NCBI GenBank assembly: GCA_902770965.1
Contig: CACXUY010000015.1
Coordinates: 29,965 to 93,964 of the forward strand
Source of the DNA: an uncultured Lachnospiraceae bacterium
GTDB taxonomy: Bacteria; Bacillota; Clostridia; Lachnospirales; Lachnospiraceae
DNA length: 64,000 bases
Reading direction: 5' to 3'
A program made the position numbers and the translations under genes. Under the pieces are notes generated by a model that was given only the letters and a program-made list of their open reading frames with translations, ran no database searches and was not told where the DNA came from. The number at the start of each line of letters is the position of its first letter. The first letter of the stretch is position 1. Positions 26,018 through 34,602 of the stretch are shown in pieces.

Positions 26018-26899
26018 ATGAGGCTTGCGGAGAGCTTTGTCAGCATAAATGGAGAAGGTCCACGGGCGGGAGAGCTTGCGCTGTTCCTGCGCTTTGTCGG
26101 GTGCAACCTCAGCTGCAGCTATTGCGACACTCGCTGGGCGAACGAGCCGGGATGTGAATATGAGGACAAAAGCATAGAGGAGCTCATAGATCTCGTTGCC
26201 TCATCGGGAATAAAGAATGTCACCCTGACAGGCGGAGAACCTATGCTGCAGCAGGAGCTGCCGGCACTAGCGAGAGGACTTCTTAGGCTTCATGGCATTC
26301 GGATAGAGATAGAGACGAACGGCGCGGTGTCCCTCTGTGAGATGGCCGGTATACGAGCGAAGGCAGAACCATACGAAGATATGCCTGGTCAGCCAGACGA
26401 GGCGGGCTTATCTGATGATGGGAGCAGCCGAATGGACGGAACAGGTTTGTCTGATGAAGTGCCTGGTCAGCCAGGCGAGGCGGGCTTATCTGATGATGAG
26501 AAGACAGTAACAAGGAAACACGAGAACAAATCAGGGAACAAACCCAAGAATAAATCAGGGAACAAACCTGTGAACGCCGTGCGGTTAAGCTTCACCATGG
26601 ACTACAAGCTTCCCTCAAGTGGGTGCGAGTCGGCTATGCTGACGGACAATTTCCGCTATTTAAGGCAAGAGGATACAGTGAAATTCGTGTCCGGCAGCCG
26701 TGAAGACCTTGAACGTGCCGCGGACATAATTTCACAGCATAACCTTACAGAGCGCTGTCATGTATACATCAGCCCTGTATATGGCAGCATAGATCCACAG
26801 GATATAGTGGGATTCATGGCTGAGAGAAAGATGAACGATGTAAGGCTCCAGCTCCAGCTGCACAAGCTGATATGGGATCCTTGCAAGAGAGGCGTATAA
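26018..26899 (+). CDS. queE: 7-carboxy-7-deazaguanine synthase (radical SAM)
   Basis: Ring contraction of 6-carboxytetrahydropterin to 7-carboxy-7-deazaguanine. 293 residues. The radical SAM cluster motif has the CX3CX2C spacing (CNLSCSYC), followed by TLTGGEP. The ATG at 26018 is chosen with AAGGAAA upstream; the longer open frame runs back into repeat DNA. A hydrophilic insertion (roughly residues 118-188) splits the fold and carries two kinds of internal repeats, a 26-residue period (PGQPxEAGLSDD) and NKSGNKP. The core motifs before and after remain intact, so activity is plausible. Stop is directly next to folE. Confidence 0.93.
   Translation: MRLAESFVSINGEGPRAGELALFLRFVGCNLSCSYCDTRWANEPGCEYEDKSIEELIDLVASSGIKNVTLTGGEPMLQQELPALARGLLRLHGIRIEIETNGAVSLCEMAGIRAKAEPYEDMPGQPDEAGLSDDGSSRMDGTGLSDEVPGQPGEAGLSDDEKTVTRKHENKSGNKPKNKSGNKPVNAVRLSFTMDYKLPSSGCESAMLTDNFRYLRQEDTVKFVSGSREDLERAADIISQHNLTERCHVYISPVYGSIDPQDIVGFMAERKMNDVRLQLQLHKLIWDPCKRGV
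26383..26575 (+). repeat. In-frame direct repeats in queE
   Basis: A ~40-bp segment starting GCCTGGTCAGCCAG occurs at 26383 and 26461 (78 bp apart), followed by two copies of AATCAGGGAACAAACC 24 bp apart. Confidence 0.8.
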
Positions 26900-27469
26900 A
26901 TGATTGACACAGCAGCTATAGAGAAACATATCAGAGGGATTATTGAGGCGCTTGGAGATGACCCGAACAGGGAAGGCCTCGTTGATACTCCGAAGAGAGT
27001 GGCGGCGATGTATGAGGAAGTGTTCGCCGGCATGAATTATACAAACCATGACATAGCTGAGATGTTCGGCAAGACCTTCGAGGAAGGCTTCGAGGAGACG
27101 GACGACAGGAAGGTTGTCGTCATGAAGGACATAGATATTTTCTCATACTGTGAGCATCACATGGCGCTGATGTATGATATGAAGGCTACAGTCGCCTATG
27201 TTCCTCATGGCAGGGTCATAGGTCTTTCTAAGATAGCCAGGGTATGCGACATGGTCAGCCGTCGGCTGCAGCTTCAAGAACGTATAGGCCGCGATATCGC
27301 CGATATAATTTCGGAGATCACAGGGAGTCCTGACGTCGCGGTAACCATCGAGGGCTGCCATAGCTGCATGACCTCCCGAGGCATACGGAAAAGCAGCAGC
27401 AAGACCTATACCGTGGAGCTTAGGGGGCGTTTCAGGGAAGATGCGCTGATGCAGTCATACCTGAAGTAA
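26900..27469 (+). CDS. folE: GTP cyclohydrolase I
   Basis: Converts GTP to dihydroneopterin triphosphate, feeding both folate and preQ0. 189 residues. Zinc and catalytic residues are in [10 protein letters not shown] and in [11 protein letters not shown]. It starts directly after queE and lies within the queuosine genes, suggesting it serves preQ0 here. Its TAA stop forms the first bases of a family 1 repeat. Confidence 0.96.
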   Translation: MIDTAAIEKHIRGIIEALGDDPNREGLVDTPKRVAAMYEEVFAGMNYTNHDIAEMFGKTFEEGFEETDDRKVVVMKDIDIFSYCEHHMALMYDMKATVAYVPHGRVIGLSKIARVCDMVSRRLQLQERIGRDIADIISEITGSPDVAVTIEGCHSCMTSRGIRKSSSKTYTVELRGRFREDALMQSYLK

Positions 27470-27588
27470 ACATTCATAGCACGCATGTGCTGCCACGACG
27501 TATAGAAGTCGTTGCAGCATACATGAGTGTATGAATGCATCCCTATATGGCCACCCTGCCTCGCAGGGGGCCGGCTTTCAATGTAAAC
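27467..27588 (-). repeat. Intergenic repeat family 1, copy F
   Basis: Starts with the folE stop codon (TAAACATTCATAGCACG) and ends TCAATGTAAAC. Long-hairpin arms GCTGCCACGAC / GTCGTTGCAGC. A family 2 copy begins at the next base. Confidence 0.88.
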
Positions 27589-27629
27589 GTAACTATGCAG
27601 CATCTCGAGTTGCGTGGCTGAATAATTAC
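27589..27629. repeat. Intergenic repeat family 2, copy b (short)
   Basis: GTAACTATGCAGC ... GCTGAATAATTAC with a 15-nt middle. Directly adjoins family 1 copy F. Confidence 0.7.
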
Positions 27630-27653
27630 AAATGATATTGGCAGGAGGAAGAT

Positions 27654-28346
27654 ATGAAGGCTTTGGTGCTGTCCAGCGGAGGCGTGGATTCAACGACTGC
27701 CCTTGCGCTTGCGGTAGAGAAATATGGGAGTGAGAACGTGGTCGCGCTGTCTGTGTCTTATGGGCAAAAGCATGACAAGGAGCTGCGCGCCGCGGAGGCT
27801 GTGGCAGGCTACTACGGAGTTGAGCAAAAGTTCCTTGATCTGAGCAGAATATTTGAATACAGCGACTGTTCGCTTCTCGCACGCTCCACAGAGGAGATCC
27901 CTGAGGAAAGCTATGCCGAGCAGCTGGAGCATCGGGCAGGGGAAGCTCCCGTTAGTACTTATGTGCCCTTCCGCAACGGGCTCTTCCTGGCATCCGCCGC
28001 GAGCATGGCTCTGAGCCTCGGCTGCGGGGTCATCTATTATGGCGCTCACGCCGATGATTCCGCGGGCTGTGCCTACCCTGATTGCTCACCTCAGTTCAAC
28101 GATGCGATGAATGAGGCTATTTATCAGGGGAGCGGAAGACAGCTTCGCATAGAGGCTCCTTTCGTGAACATGAACAAGGCAGAGGTCGTGAAGACAGGGC
28201 TGGGGCTCGGAGTGCCATATGAGCTTACGTGGTCTTGTTATGAGGGCGGCGAGGAACCTTGCGGTAAATGCGGCACCTGCATCGACAGGGCAGCTGCTTT
28301 TGCCGCCAACGGAGTCGAGGATCCAGCCCTGTTGGGAAGAGTATAG
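27654..28346 (+). CDS. queC: 7-cyano-7-deazaguanine (preQ0) synthase
   Basis: ATP-dependent conversion of 7-carboxy-7-deazaguanine to preQ0 with ammonia. 230 residues. The PP-loop LSSGGVDSTT is at the N-terminus, and the C-terminal zinc cysteines are in TWSCYEGGEEPCGKCGTC. GGAGGAAG precedes the ATG. It is separated from folE by a pair of repeats but is in the same direction. Confidence 0.96.
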   Translation: MKALVLSSGGVDSTTALALAVEKYGSENVVALSVSYGQKHDKELRAAEAVAGYYGVEQKFLDLSRIFEYSDCSLLARSTEEIPEESYAEQLEHRAGEAPVSTYVPFRNGLFLASAASMALSLGCGVIYYGAHADDSAGCAYPDCSPQFNDAMNEAIYQGSGRQLRIEAPFVNMNKAEVVKTGLGLGVPYELTWSCYEGGEEPCGKCGTCIDRAAAFAANGVEDPALLGRV

Positions 28347-28438
28347 CAGCTTTTTTGACCGCCTCCTAACGGGAATGCTCAGTATACCAAGTATGGGGGC
28401 GAATAGTTATAAATAATTCATATAGGACGGTTTGAGCC

Positions 28439-28933
28439 ATGGATGAAAAAAAGAGAGAGAGGGAGGGACTCAAAGCCCTCGGCAGTAAAGTCACCAATTA
28501 TGATATACAGTACAGCGGTTCTTTGTTGGAGCGTTTCTCGAACAAACATCCAGATAACGATTATTTTGTAAAATTCAATTGTCCGGAATTCACGAGCCTG
28601 TGTCCGATCACGGGACAGCCTGATTTCGCGACGATAACCATATCCTACGTCCCGGACGAATATCTCGTGGAGAGCAAGAGCCTCAAGCTATACCTTCTTT
28701 CGTTCCGCAATCATGGGGATTTCCACGAAGACTGCGTGAATATCATTATGAAGGACATCATCGCGCTGCTCGATCCGAAATATATCGAGGTATTGGGGCG
28801 TTTCCTTCCCAGGGGCGGGATCTCTATCGATCCATATTGCAATTACGGCAAGCCCGGGACGCGCTGGGAGCAAGTGGCGTGGGATCGCCTTGCCAATCAT
28901 GACATGATGCCTGAGAAGGTTGATAACAGGTGA
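28439..28933 (+). CDS. queF: preQ0 reductase, NADPH-dependent (QueF)
   Basis: Reduces the nitrile of preQ0 to preQ1, the base inserted into tRNA. 164 residues, the short unimodular form. The catalytic cysteine lies in [16 protein letters not shown], and the QueF motif ESKSLKLYL and the catalytic Asp/His in GDFHEDC are present. Its presence shows the pathway goes to preQ1/queuosine, not to archaeosine or DNA modification. Confidence 0.96.
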   Translation: MDEKKREREGLKALGSKVTNYDIQYSGSLLERFSNKHPDNDYFVKFNCPEFTSLCPITGQPDFATITISYVPDEYLVESKSLKLYLLSFRNHGDFHEDCVNIIMKDIIALLDPKYIEVLGRFLPRGGISIDPYCNYGKPGTRWEQVAWDRLANHDMMPEKVDNR

Positions 28934-28982
28934 GCATTGCTCCGATCATTTATGGCGTAGCTTTTTCTGCCCCTGGATGTGA

Positions 28983-29117
28983 GATGCCGCGGCATAAGCC
29001 GAATATAGTCAGGAAGACGGCCGGATAGATGCCGCGGCATAAGCCGAATGCAATCAGGAAGACGGCCGGATAGATGCCGCGGCATAAGCCGAATACAGTC
29101 AGGAAGTCAGGCAGACA
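28983..29117. repeat. 45-bp non-coding tandem repeat
   Basis: Three head-to-tail 45-bp units starting GATGCCGCGGCATAAGCCGAA, at 28983, 29028 and 29073; the last is cut short. Each contains the palindrome GATGCCGCGGCAT. The surrounding gap (28934-29424) otherwise holds A-rich DNA and a promoter. Confidence 0.88.
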
Positions 29118-29278
29118 GCCGGACAATGCTGCGGCGCCGGGCCGGCAAAGTCTATAAAGGGGCATGTTAAGATAAGGTGAGTGCTAAAAAAGAGCCGGAT
29201 GAGCAGTGAAGGTTCCCAGAAAAGCTTAAAAGTATATAAAAAACGCAAAAAAAACATAAAGAAATTACAAAGAAATGT

Positions 29279-29308
29279 TGAAAAAAATGCCGCAGCAGGA
29301 GTATACTT
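29279..29308 (+). promoter_or_regulatory. Promoter for the unknown gene at 29425
   Basis: -35 TTGAAA, 18-bp spacer, -10 TATACT, after an A-rich tract that could act as an UP element. Confidence 0.6.
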
Positions 29309-29424
29309 TATAGGATTACGATAATTGCGAGCTGTTTTCCTCAATAGACATGGTCAGAGTCCGATTCCTGACGGCTGCAAAGCCCATGCTCAAAGGTGAC
29401 AGGTCTGCGTAAGGGAGTTTATAG

Positions 29425-29952
29425 ATGGATGCTTCTGCTTATCTCGACAGAATCCTCGAACTGTATGCGCCCACCTTCGACATCGAGCGTCCGCGCACGG
29501 TAGATGGGATATGTTTCGATGCTTACGGCTTTTTTTCTTCCTTGAGTGAGAGATATGTGCTCGTAAAGGACGCGAAGCTGTGGTCGGTCAATGCCTTTGA
29601 GCACGCTTTCTTTCGCGTCATGGACAGCATCGAGCCTGAAGATATCTCTGTTGCGAAAAGCCTTGTCGAAGGGCCGATCCAGTCTGAATTCATCACGAAG
29701 GGGAAGAAATATCCTGAAAGGGATCATCTGCACTCACTTATCACTGTTGTTCTCATAAGCAAGAGAGCTGTGGGAGAAGAGACTGCTGAAAAGGCCAGGC
29801 ACTTTCGATTTGACAGAAGCTATCTCTTCACGCTGAGGGGGTACAGCGAGGGGCGGCTTATCGCGGTGGATCTCGAGAACAAGAAGGTCCATACCAACAA
29901 AGCTGCCGCTAAGCTCAGAGGGCTGTATGAGAAAGCCATGAGGAGGTCATGA
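29425..29952 (+). CDS. Conserved-looking protein of unknown function (175 aa)
   Basis: I do not recognise the family. The product is soluble, with no signal peptide or membrane helix, and appears alpha/beta: an N-terminal helix, a strand-rich middle (RYVLVKDAKLWSVNAFEH), a conserved-looking LITVVLISKRAVGEET segment and a basic C-terminal helix. Its own promoter lies at 29279. The cstA gene begins 53 nt downstream, so the two may be co-transcribed and functionally linked. Confidence 0.7.
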   Translation: MDASAYLDRILELYAPTFDIERPRTVDGICFDAYGFFSSLSERYVLVKDAKLWSVNAFEHAFFRVMDSIEPEDISVAKSLVEGPIQSEFITKGKKYPERDHLHSLITVVLISKRAVGEETAEKARHFRFDRSYLFTLRGYSEGRLIAVDLENKKVHTNKAAAKLRGLYEKAMRRS

Positions 29953-30005
29953 GAAAGCCATGAGGAAGAAAGATTCGCTATGTTAAAAAATGGGAGGTCA
30001 GATAA

Positions 30006-31754
30006 ATGAACGCTGCATTAATATTGATCGTTAGTGTCGCGCTGCTTCTGTGCGGCTATGTCTTCTATGGAAGCTGGCTTGCGAAGCAGTGGGGGATCGA
30101 TCCTAAGCGCAAGACGCCCGCTCATGTGCATGAGGACGGAGTAGATTACATGCCCGCCGAGACACCGGTTTTGCTCGGGCATCATTTCTCATCCATAGCA
30201 GGAGCAGGTCCCATAAACGGTCCTATCCAGGCTGCCATTTTTGGATGGGTACCGGTATTCTTGTGGGTTGTCATCGGAGGCATTTTCTTCGGCGGAGTGC
30301 ATGATTTTGGCGCTCTTTTTGCCTCTGTCAGGAATGACGGTAAGTCCATCGGCGAGGTTATCGACGATACCATGGGCGCGAAGGCAAAGAGGCTTTTCCT
30401 CGTATTCGGATACCTCACGCTCCTTCTCGTGGTCGCTGCTTTTGCTTCCATAGTGGCAAGCACCTTCGGAAGCACTACTGCTGCCGGAAAGGCTCTTGAG
30501 GGCGCTGCACTTGCCGCGAACGAGTCTACCGCTATGATCTCGATCCTTTTCATCATGTTAGCCATAGCCTTTGGCTACCTGGTTTACCGCAGGAACATGA
30601 ACATCAAACTGGCGTCGGTGTTCGGCATTATCGGCATTGCGCTGATTGTCGCGATCGGGCTCAACTGGCATCCGGTTTCGCTGTCATACCAGACCTGGAT
30701 GATAGTGATAGGCGTCTACATCATGATAGCCTCAGTCACCCCGGTATGGATCCTGCTTCAGCCCCGTGATTACCTCAGCTCATTCCTGTTGTATTTCATG
30801 ATTATCGTGGCTGTCATCGGAATAATCGGCGCTGCCCTCACCGGCAATGCGACGCTTGCCATCCCGGCTTTTAACGGAATGAAGGCTCCCGCCAGCAATG
30901 GTCTTTTCACCACAGGTACGATATTCCCGGCACTATTTGTCACCATCGCCTGCGGCGCTATCTCTGGCTTCCACTCGCTGGTCTCTTCGGGCACGTCCTC
31001 GAAGCAGATCGATAACGAGAAAGACGCGAAGCCCATCGGCTATGGCTCGATGCTCATCGAGTGCGCGGTCGCTATCATTTCCTTGTGCGCGGTAGGCTTT
31101 GTCTGGGCAGATGCTTCATCCGCGGCTCCTGCGGAAGCGGGCCTCACTTCCCCCACATCCGTCTTCGCGAAGGGAATCTCTTCCATGATAGGAACCTTCG
31201 TAGGAGCTGAGAGCGGCATCGTGAGCATCGCCTACTCGATGCTTATCCTGGCCGTGTCTGTGTTCTGCCTTACTTCACTGGACACCGCGACGAGGCTGGC
31301 TCGTTACATGTTCCAGGAATTCTTCACGGAGAAGGGGCAGACCTACAAGGACACCAAGGGCATCCGCCGCGTGCTGTCAGACCCTTATGTCGCGACTTTT
31401 ATCACCGTCGTCCTGGGTCTTGCCCTCGGCCTGACGGGCTACAGCAAGATATGGCCGCTCTTTGGCGCAGCCAACCAGCTGCTCGCGGCGCTAGGACTTC
31501 TGGCTGTCTGCGTGTGGCTCGGAAAGATCGGCCGCAACAACAAGATGTTCTATATCCCTATGTGCTTCATGCTGGTGGTCACGATCTCTTCCTTGATCCA
31601 GACCATTATGGCTAAACTGAATGTGATCACATCCGGCGGAGCGGACACCGGCTGGGCCATCCTTCAGGCACTGATCGCTGTAGTGCTCATCATCCTTGCT
31701 GTGATTCTCGCGCTTGACAGTGTCGTGACGCTCAAGAACCAGTCCGGCAAGTGA
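30006..31754 (+). CDS. cstA: CstA-family carbon starvation membrane transporter
   Basis: 582 residues with about 14-16 membrane helices. Diagnostic blocks are GHHFSSIAGAGPINGP near residue 60 and the later SGFHSLVSSGTSSKQ segment. CstA and relatives take up peptides or pyruvate when carbon is limiting. This is the shorter Firmicutes-type version. GGGAGG precedes the ATG. It ends before a strong terminator at 31840-31885. No sensor kinase of the BtsS/YpdA kind is adjacent. Confidence 0.94.
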   Translation: MNAALILIVSVALLLCGYVFYGSWLAKQWGIDPKRKTPAHVHEDGVDYMPAETPVLLGHHFSSIAGAGPINGPIQAAIFGWVPVFLWVVIGGIFFGGVHDFGALFASVRNDGKSIGEVIDDTMGAKAKRLFLVFGYLTLLLVVAAFASIVASTFGSTTAAGKALEGAALAANESTAMISILFIMLAIAFGYLVYRRNMNIKLASVFGIIGIALIVAIGLNWHPVSLSYQTWMIVIGVYIMIASVTPVWILLQPRDYLSSFLLYFMIIVAVIGIIGAALTGNATLAIPAFNGMKAPASNGLFTTGTIFPALFVTIACGAISGFHSLVSSGTSSKQIDNEKDAKPIGYGSMLIECAVAIISLCAVGFVWADASSAAPAEAGLTSPTSVFAKGISSMIGTFVGAESGIVSIAYSMLILAVSVFCLTSLDTATRLARYMFQEFFTEKGQTYKDTKGIRRVLSDPYVATFITVVLGLALGLTGYSKIWPLFGAANQLLAALGLLAVCVWLGKIGRNNKMFYIPMCFMLVVTISSLIQTIMAKLNVITSGGADTGWAILQALIAVVLIILAVILALDSVVTLKNQSGK

Positions 31755-31839
31755 TCATCATAGTGATCGTCATTTCGATTGTTGCTGTAGAAATAACGGA
31801 AATAATATATAATAGTAGTATAAAGCAATAGAAAGACGC

Positions 31840-31885
31840 AAAAAAACAGACTGCGCAGAAGAGACTCTGCGCAGTCTGTTTTTTA
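31840..31885. terminator. Bidirectional terminator
   Basis: AAAAAACAGACTGCGCAGA pairs with CTCTGCGCAGTCTGTTTTTT. Shared by cstA (plus) and the phosphoesterase (minus). Confidence 0.95.
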
Positions 31886-31899
31886 GTAAACCTCCACTA

Positions 31900-32493
31900 T
31901 CAGATCTCCACAACCTTATAACCGCACACGTTGAAAATCTTAGTTCCGGAGGGGTGGAGGTGTTCTTTTTTTATGAGTCCATAGCTGGAATGCACATGCC
32001 CATGGAGCATATAATGAGGGTGGTAGTGCCTCATAACGCTGTTGAAGGTTTCGAAGCCGGTGTGAGGGAGGTCATCGAGGTCACCGTACCCCTTCGCGGG
32101 GGCATGGGTGACAAGTATGTCGATGCCGCCCGCGCGGGCGACTGCGAAGCTAAGCTTCATGGCCCGCATGAACATAGCTGTCTCGGAGTACTGGTTTTCA
32201 CCAGGCTTGTACCTCATAGAGCCGCCAAGTCCCATGATCCTTACGCCGTTGTGTACTACAAGCTTGCCGTCTATACAGTCACAGCCTCCCGGAGGTTCCT
32301 CCTGATAACGGTCATCGTGGTTGCCGTGTACATAGAGCAGAGGCACATTTACCATAGTAGTAAGAAATTCGAGATAGGAGGCCTTAAGGTCTCCGCAGGA
32401 AATAATGAGATCGATATCCTTAGTCCTGTCGTGCTTCCAGTAATCCCAGAGCAGCGGCTCCTCAACATCGGCGATCGCCAAGATTTTCATCAT
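31900..32493 (-). CDS. Metallophosphoesterase (calcineurin-like)
   Basis: 197 residues; metal motifs IADVEEP (usually D-x-H), SCGDLKASYL, YVHGNHDDRY, LVTHAPAKG and LHGHVHSSYG. The first motif has Glu-Pro where His is usual, so metal coordination may differ. Substrate unknown. An ATG pair begins the frame; the second Met (32490) is equally possible. It begins just after the stop of the ParB-like/BMP protein, so they probably share a transcript. Confidence 0.88.
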   Translation of the reverse strand: MMKILAIADVEEPLLWDYWKHDRTKDIDLIISCGDLKASYLEFLTTMVNVPLLYVHGNHDDRYQEEPPGGCDCIDGKLVVHNGVRIMGLGGSMRYKPGENQYSETAMFMRAMKLSFAVARAGGIDILVTHAPAKGYGDLDDLPHTGFETFNSVMRHYHPHYMLHGHVHSSYGLIKKEHLHPSGTKIFNVCGYKVVEI

Positions 32494-32500
32494 TCAAACC

Positions 32501-34447
32501 TCATATCTCCGCCTTCCCGGGCATGTGGAAGCTGTTCGCTCTGACGGCTTTCTTTGCTGTATCAGTGAGTTCGTCAAGCTCGGGAACCCTTCCGATCACG
32601 TTTTCGTTCAGCCAGTTCATGTTCACTATCTCGTCTGCCGAAAGGGCAGGATCATTTGCCGCCTTTACGAGGCCGTTTTGGCTGTGGAGTTCTCCGTCAA
32701 AGGGGGTAAATGTGCCTGAGATGATCCCCTTTTTCAATGCGGAGTAGAGGTTGGTAACGCTGAAAGGGATATTACCTGTCAGCTCCACGTCGACGACCCC
32801 TGACGACATCCCCCACCAGTAATTCAGCGCCTGGTCTCCTATGGCGGAGGTCTCGTCGTGCCATGCGCCGTTCAGGAGGGTGAGGGCGATGAGGTCGTAG
32901 TACCAATTCCAGTTCCAGCGCGGACTTGCGATGTTTTGGATGGTACCGTCCTCAAGATGGGCATATAGGCCATATTCCGAATCCAGCTTTGAAGGCTTGA
33001 TGAGGTCAGGACCGGAGATAATGGTCAGTCCCTCTCTATAGAGGCGGTCGCGCCAGTCCTTGTTCTTGATGCATGACCAGGCAAGATAGATCCTGGCATC
33101 GGGATCGACCATGGAAGCTCCTATAGAGAAAGCGTTGAGGTCGGCCAGTGCCCCGCAGATGGGGTAGGCAGCCACGTAACCTATACGATGGTCTTTTGAC
33201 AGGGCGGCCGCAAGCACCCCCAACAGGAATTTAGACTCATAAAGCCTTCCGTAAAATGTGCGCACGAGATCGTGATGCAGATGCACCGAGCAATTGATGA
33301 ATTTCAGCGAAGGCCAGGCGGCGGCTGCCCTCAAGGAATCGTCCATCTGGGCGGGCGACGTAGTTACGATCAGATTCGCGCCCTGCTCAGCTGAAGAACG
33401 GACGATGGCGTCGAAGGTGTCTCCCTCACCGCAGCAATGCCTGGCGGTCGTCTTAACATAGCCGCGCATGTCTTTCTCCATGAGAAGCCGTCCTTCCTCG
33501 TGGGCGTTGTTCCAGCGTGAGGTCAGGGGCGTGCCGTCGTACATGAACACGATCTGCAGAGGCTTGGATTTGGAGAAGGTCTTAGGCGTCCTAAGGATGG
33601 AAGAGAGCAGGCTTTTGCGGCTGCTTCCTGGGTTAGGATTCTCAGAGAAGACGATTCGGTCTCCGCCTGCCTTGATCTTGAATTCCTTCCATATGCGTTC
33701 TATGCGTTGGCGTATTTCCTTATCGCTCTCGGATATCAGGCTCTCGGCAGGATAGAAGCTTAGATAGAGCAGGAAGGCTTCCGCGTCCGCAAGCGACAGG
33801 GTGCCGCCTCCGCTGTTGTGATAAATACTTGTGAAAAGGTAAAACGTGGACTTTAGGAAGCGCACCTTCTCCTCAGGCCAGGGTGATTCGAGATCCATGC
33901 CGACCAGTTCAGCGAGCCTCTCATAGCTTCCCAGACGTGTGAATGAAAAGTCATATACCCCCACGCAGCGGAAGAATTTGAGAAATTCTTTGTACAGCCG
34001 GTATTCATCGGAATCCGATTCCGGAGGGACGATCCTGATCACATTTGCGGATATTTTCGGCTGGTCAAGGTACCGCATCACCGAGACTCTCTTGTTGCCC
34101 TCCGCCACGTAGAATCTTCCCATGTATTCGTAGGCTTTTATCGAGTCGTGAAGTCCCTCGGTGAGCTGATATGTCAGAACAGCGATCCACTTCGTGCTGA
34201 ATTCCGAGCCTATGGGAAGCAGCGGCATGAAATTCCTGGCAAAAGCCTCCTGCCGTCCTCTCGTCAGGGTGCCGACGATCATCGGGACAGGTATCTCAAG
34301 CTCGCCAACAGTTTCCTCCTTCATCATCGGTCTGTCGCGGAGAATATGGTCAAGCGCCGGGAGATAGGGATAGCTTCCCTGAGATACCGCCTCGCGGTAG
34401 GCTTTTTCACCTGATTTTTTTGCTTTGTTATAGTGATCCAATGGCAT
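32501..34447 (-). CDS. ParB-like domain fused to BMP/PnrA-type ligand-binding domain
   Basis: 648 residues. The N-terminal part (about 60-160) contains a ParB-like segment (FYVAEGNKRVSVMRYL). After a helical linker comes a domain resembling BMP/PnrA nucleoside-binding lipoproteins (LQIVFMYDG, then GANLIVTTSP, FLLGVLAAALSKDHRIGYV). No signal peptide or lipobox is visible at the chosen ATG (AAGGAG upstream), so the binding domain is predicted to be cytoplasmic. No ABC permease or ATPase genes are adjacent. A longer in-frame start at 34549 would only add repeat-encoded residues. Similar proteins are annotated in Lachnospiraceae as BMP family; a cytoplasmic ligand-sensing role is inference. Confidence 0.75.
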   Translation of the reverse strand: MPLDHYNKAKKSGEKAYREAVSQGSYPYLPALDHILRDRPMMKEETVGELEIPVPMIVGTLTRGRQEAFARNFMPLLPIGSEFSTKWIAVLTYQLTEGLHDSIKAYEYMGRFYVAEGNKRVSVMRYLDQPKISANVIRIVPPESDSDEYRLYKEFLKFFRCVGVYDFSFTRLGSYERLAELVGMDLESPWPEEKVRFLKSTFYLFTSIYHNSGGGTLSLADAEAFLLYLSFYPAESLISESDKEIRQRIERIWKEFKIKAGGDRIVFSENPNPGSSRKSLLSSILRTPKTFSKSKPLQIVFMYDGTPLTSRWNNAHEEGRLLMEKDMRGYVKTTARHCCGEGDTFDAIVRSSAEQGANLIVTTSPAQMDDSLRAAAAWPSLKFINCSVHLHHDLVRTFYGRLYESKFLLGVLAAALSKDHRIGYVAAYPICGALADLNAFSIGASMVDPDARIYLAWSCIKNKDWRDRLYREGLTIISGPDLIKPSKLDSEYGLYAHLEDGTIQNIASPRWNWNWYYDLIALTLLNGAWHDETSAIGDQALNYWWGMSSGVVDVELTGNIPFSVTNLYSALKKGIISGTFTPFDGELHSQNGLVKAANDPALSADEIVNMNWLNENVIGRVPELDELTDTAKKAVRANSFHMPGKAEI

Positions 34448-34490
34448 GGGCACAGTTCTCCTTGCATATTTTCGTCTTGTGTTGCGGCGA

Positions 34491-34547
34491 GCAATCGAGC
34501 AGGGGCGATGTCTCCCCTGCTTGATTCGGCCGCGCCGCCCGCAGCTC
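34491..34547 (-). repeat. Intergenic repeat family 3, copy 1
   Basis: 57 bp; on the minus strand GAGCTGCGGGCGGCGCGGCC, then a GCAGGGG...CCCCTGC hairpin. About 45 of 57 bases match the copy at 39022-39078. Confidence 0.7.
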
Positions 34548-34602
34548 ATGTTGACGCGCCCGAATATGCCAATTATTCAATGGTCATAGAAGTATTATAG
34601 CG

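Noticed and set aside
28439..28933. DNA 7-deazaguanine modification (dpd) system linked to the preQ0 genes
   Set aside because: QueF is present and no dpd, tgtA5-like or restriction genes are nearby, so ordinary queuosine synthesis explains the set.
28983..29117. CRISPR array
   Set aside because: The 45-bp units are head to tail without distinct spacers, and no cas genes are near.
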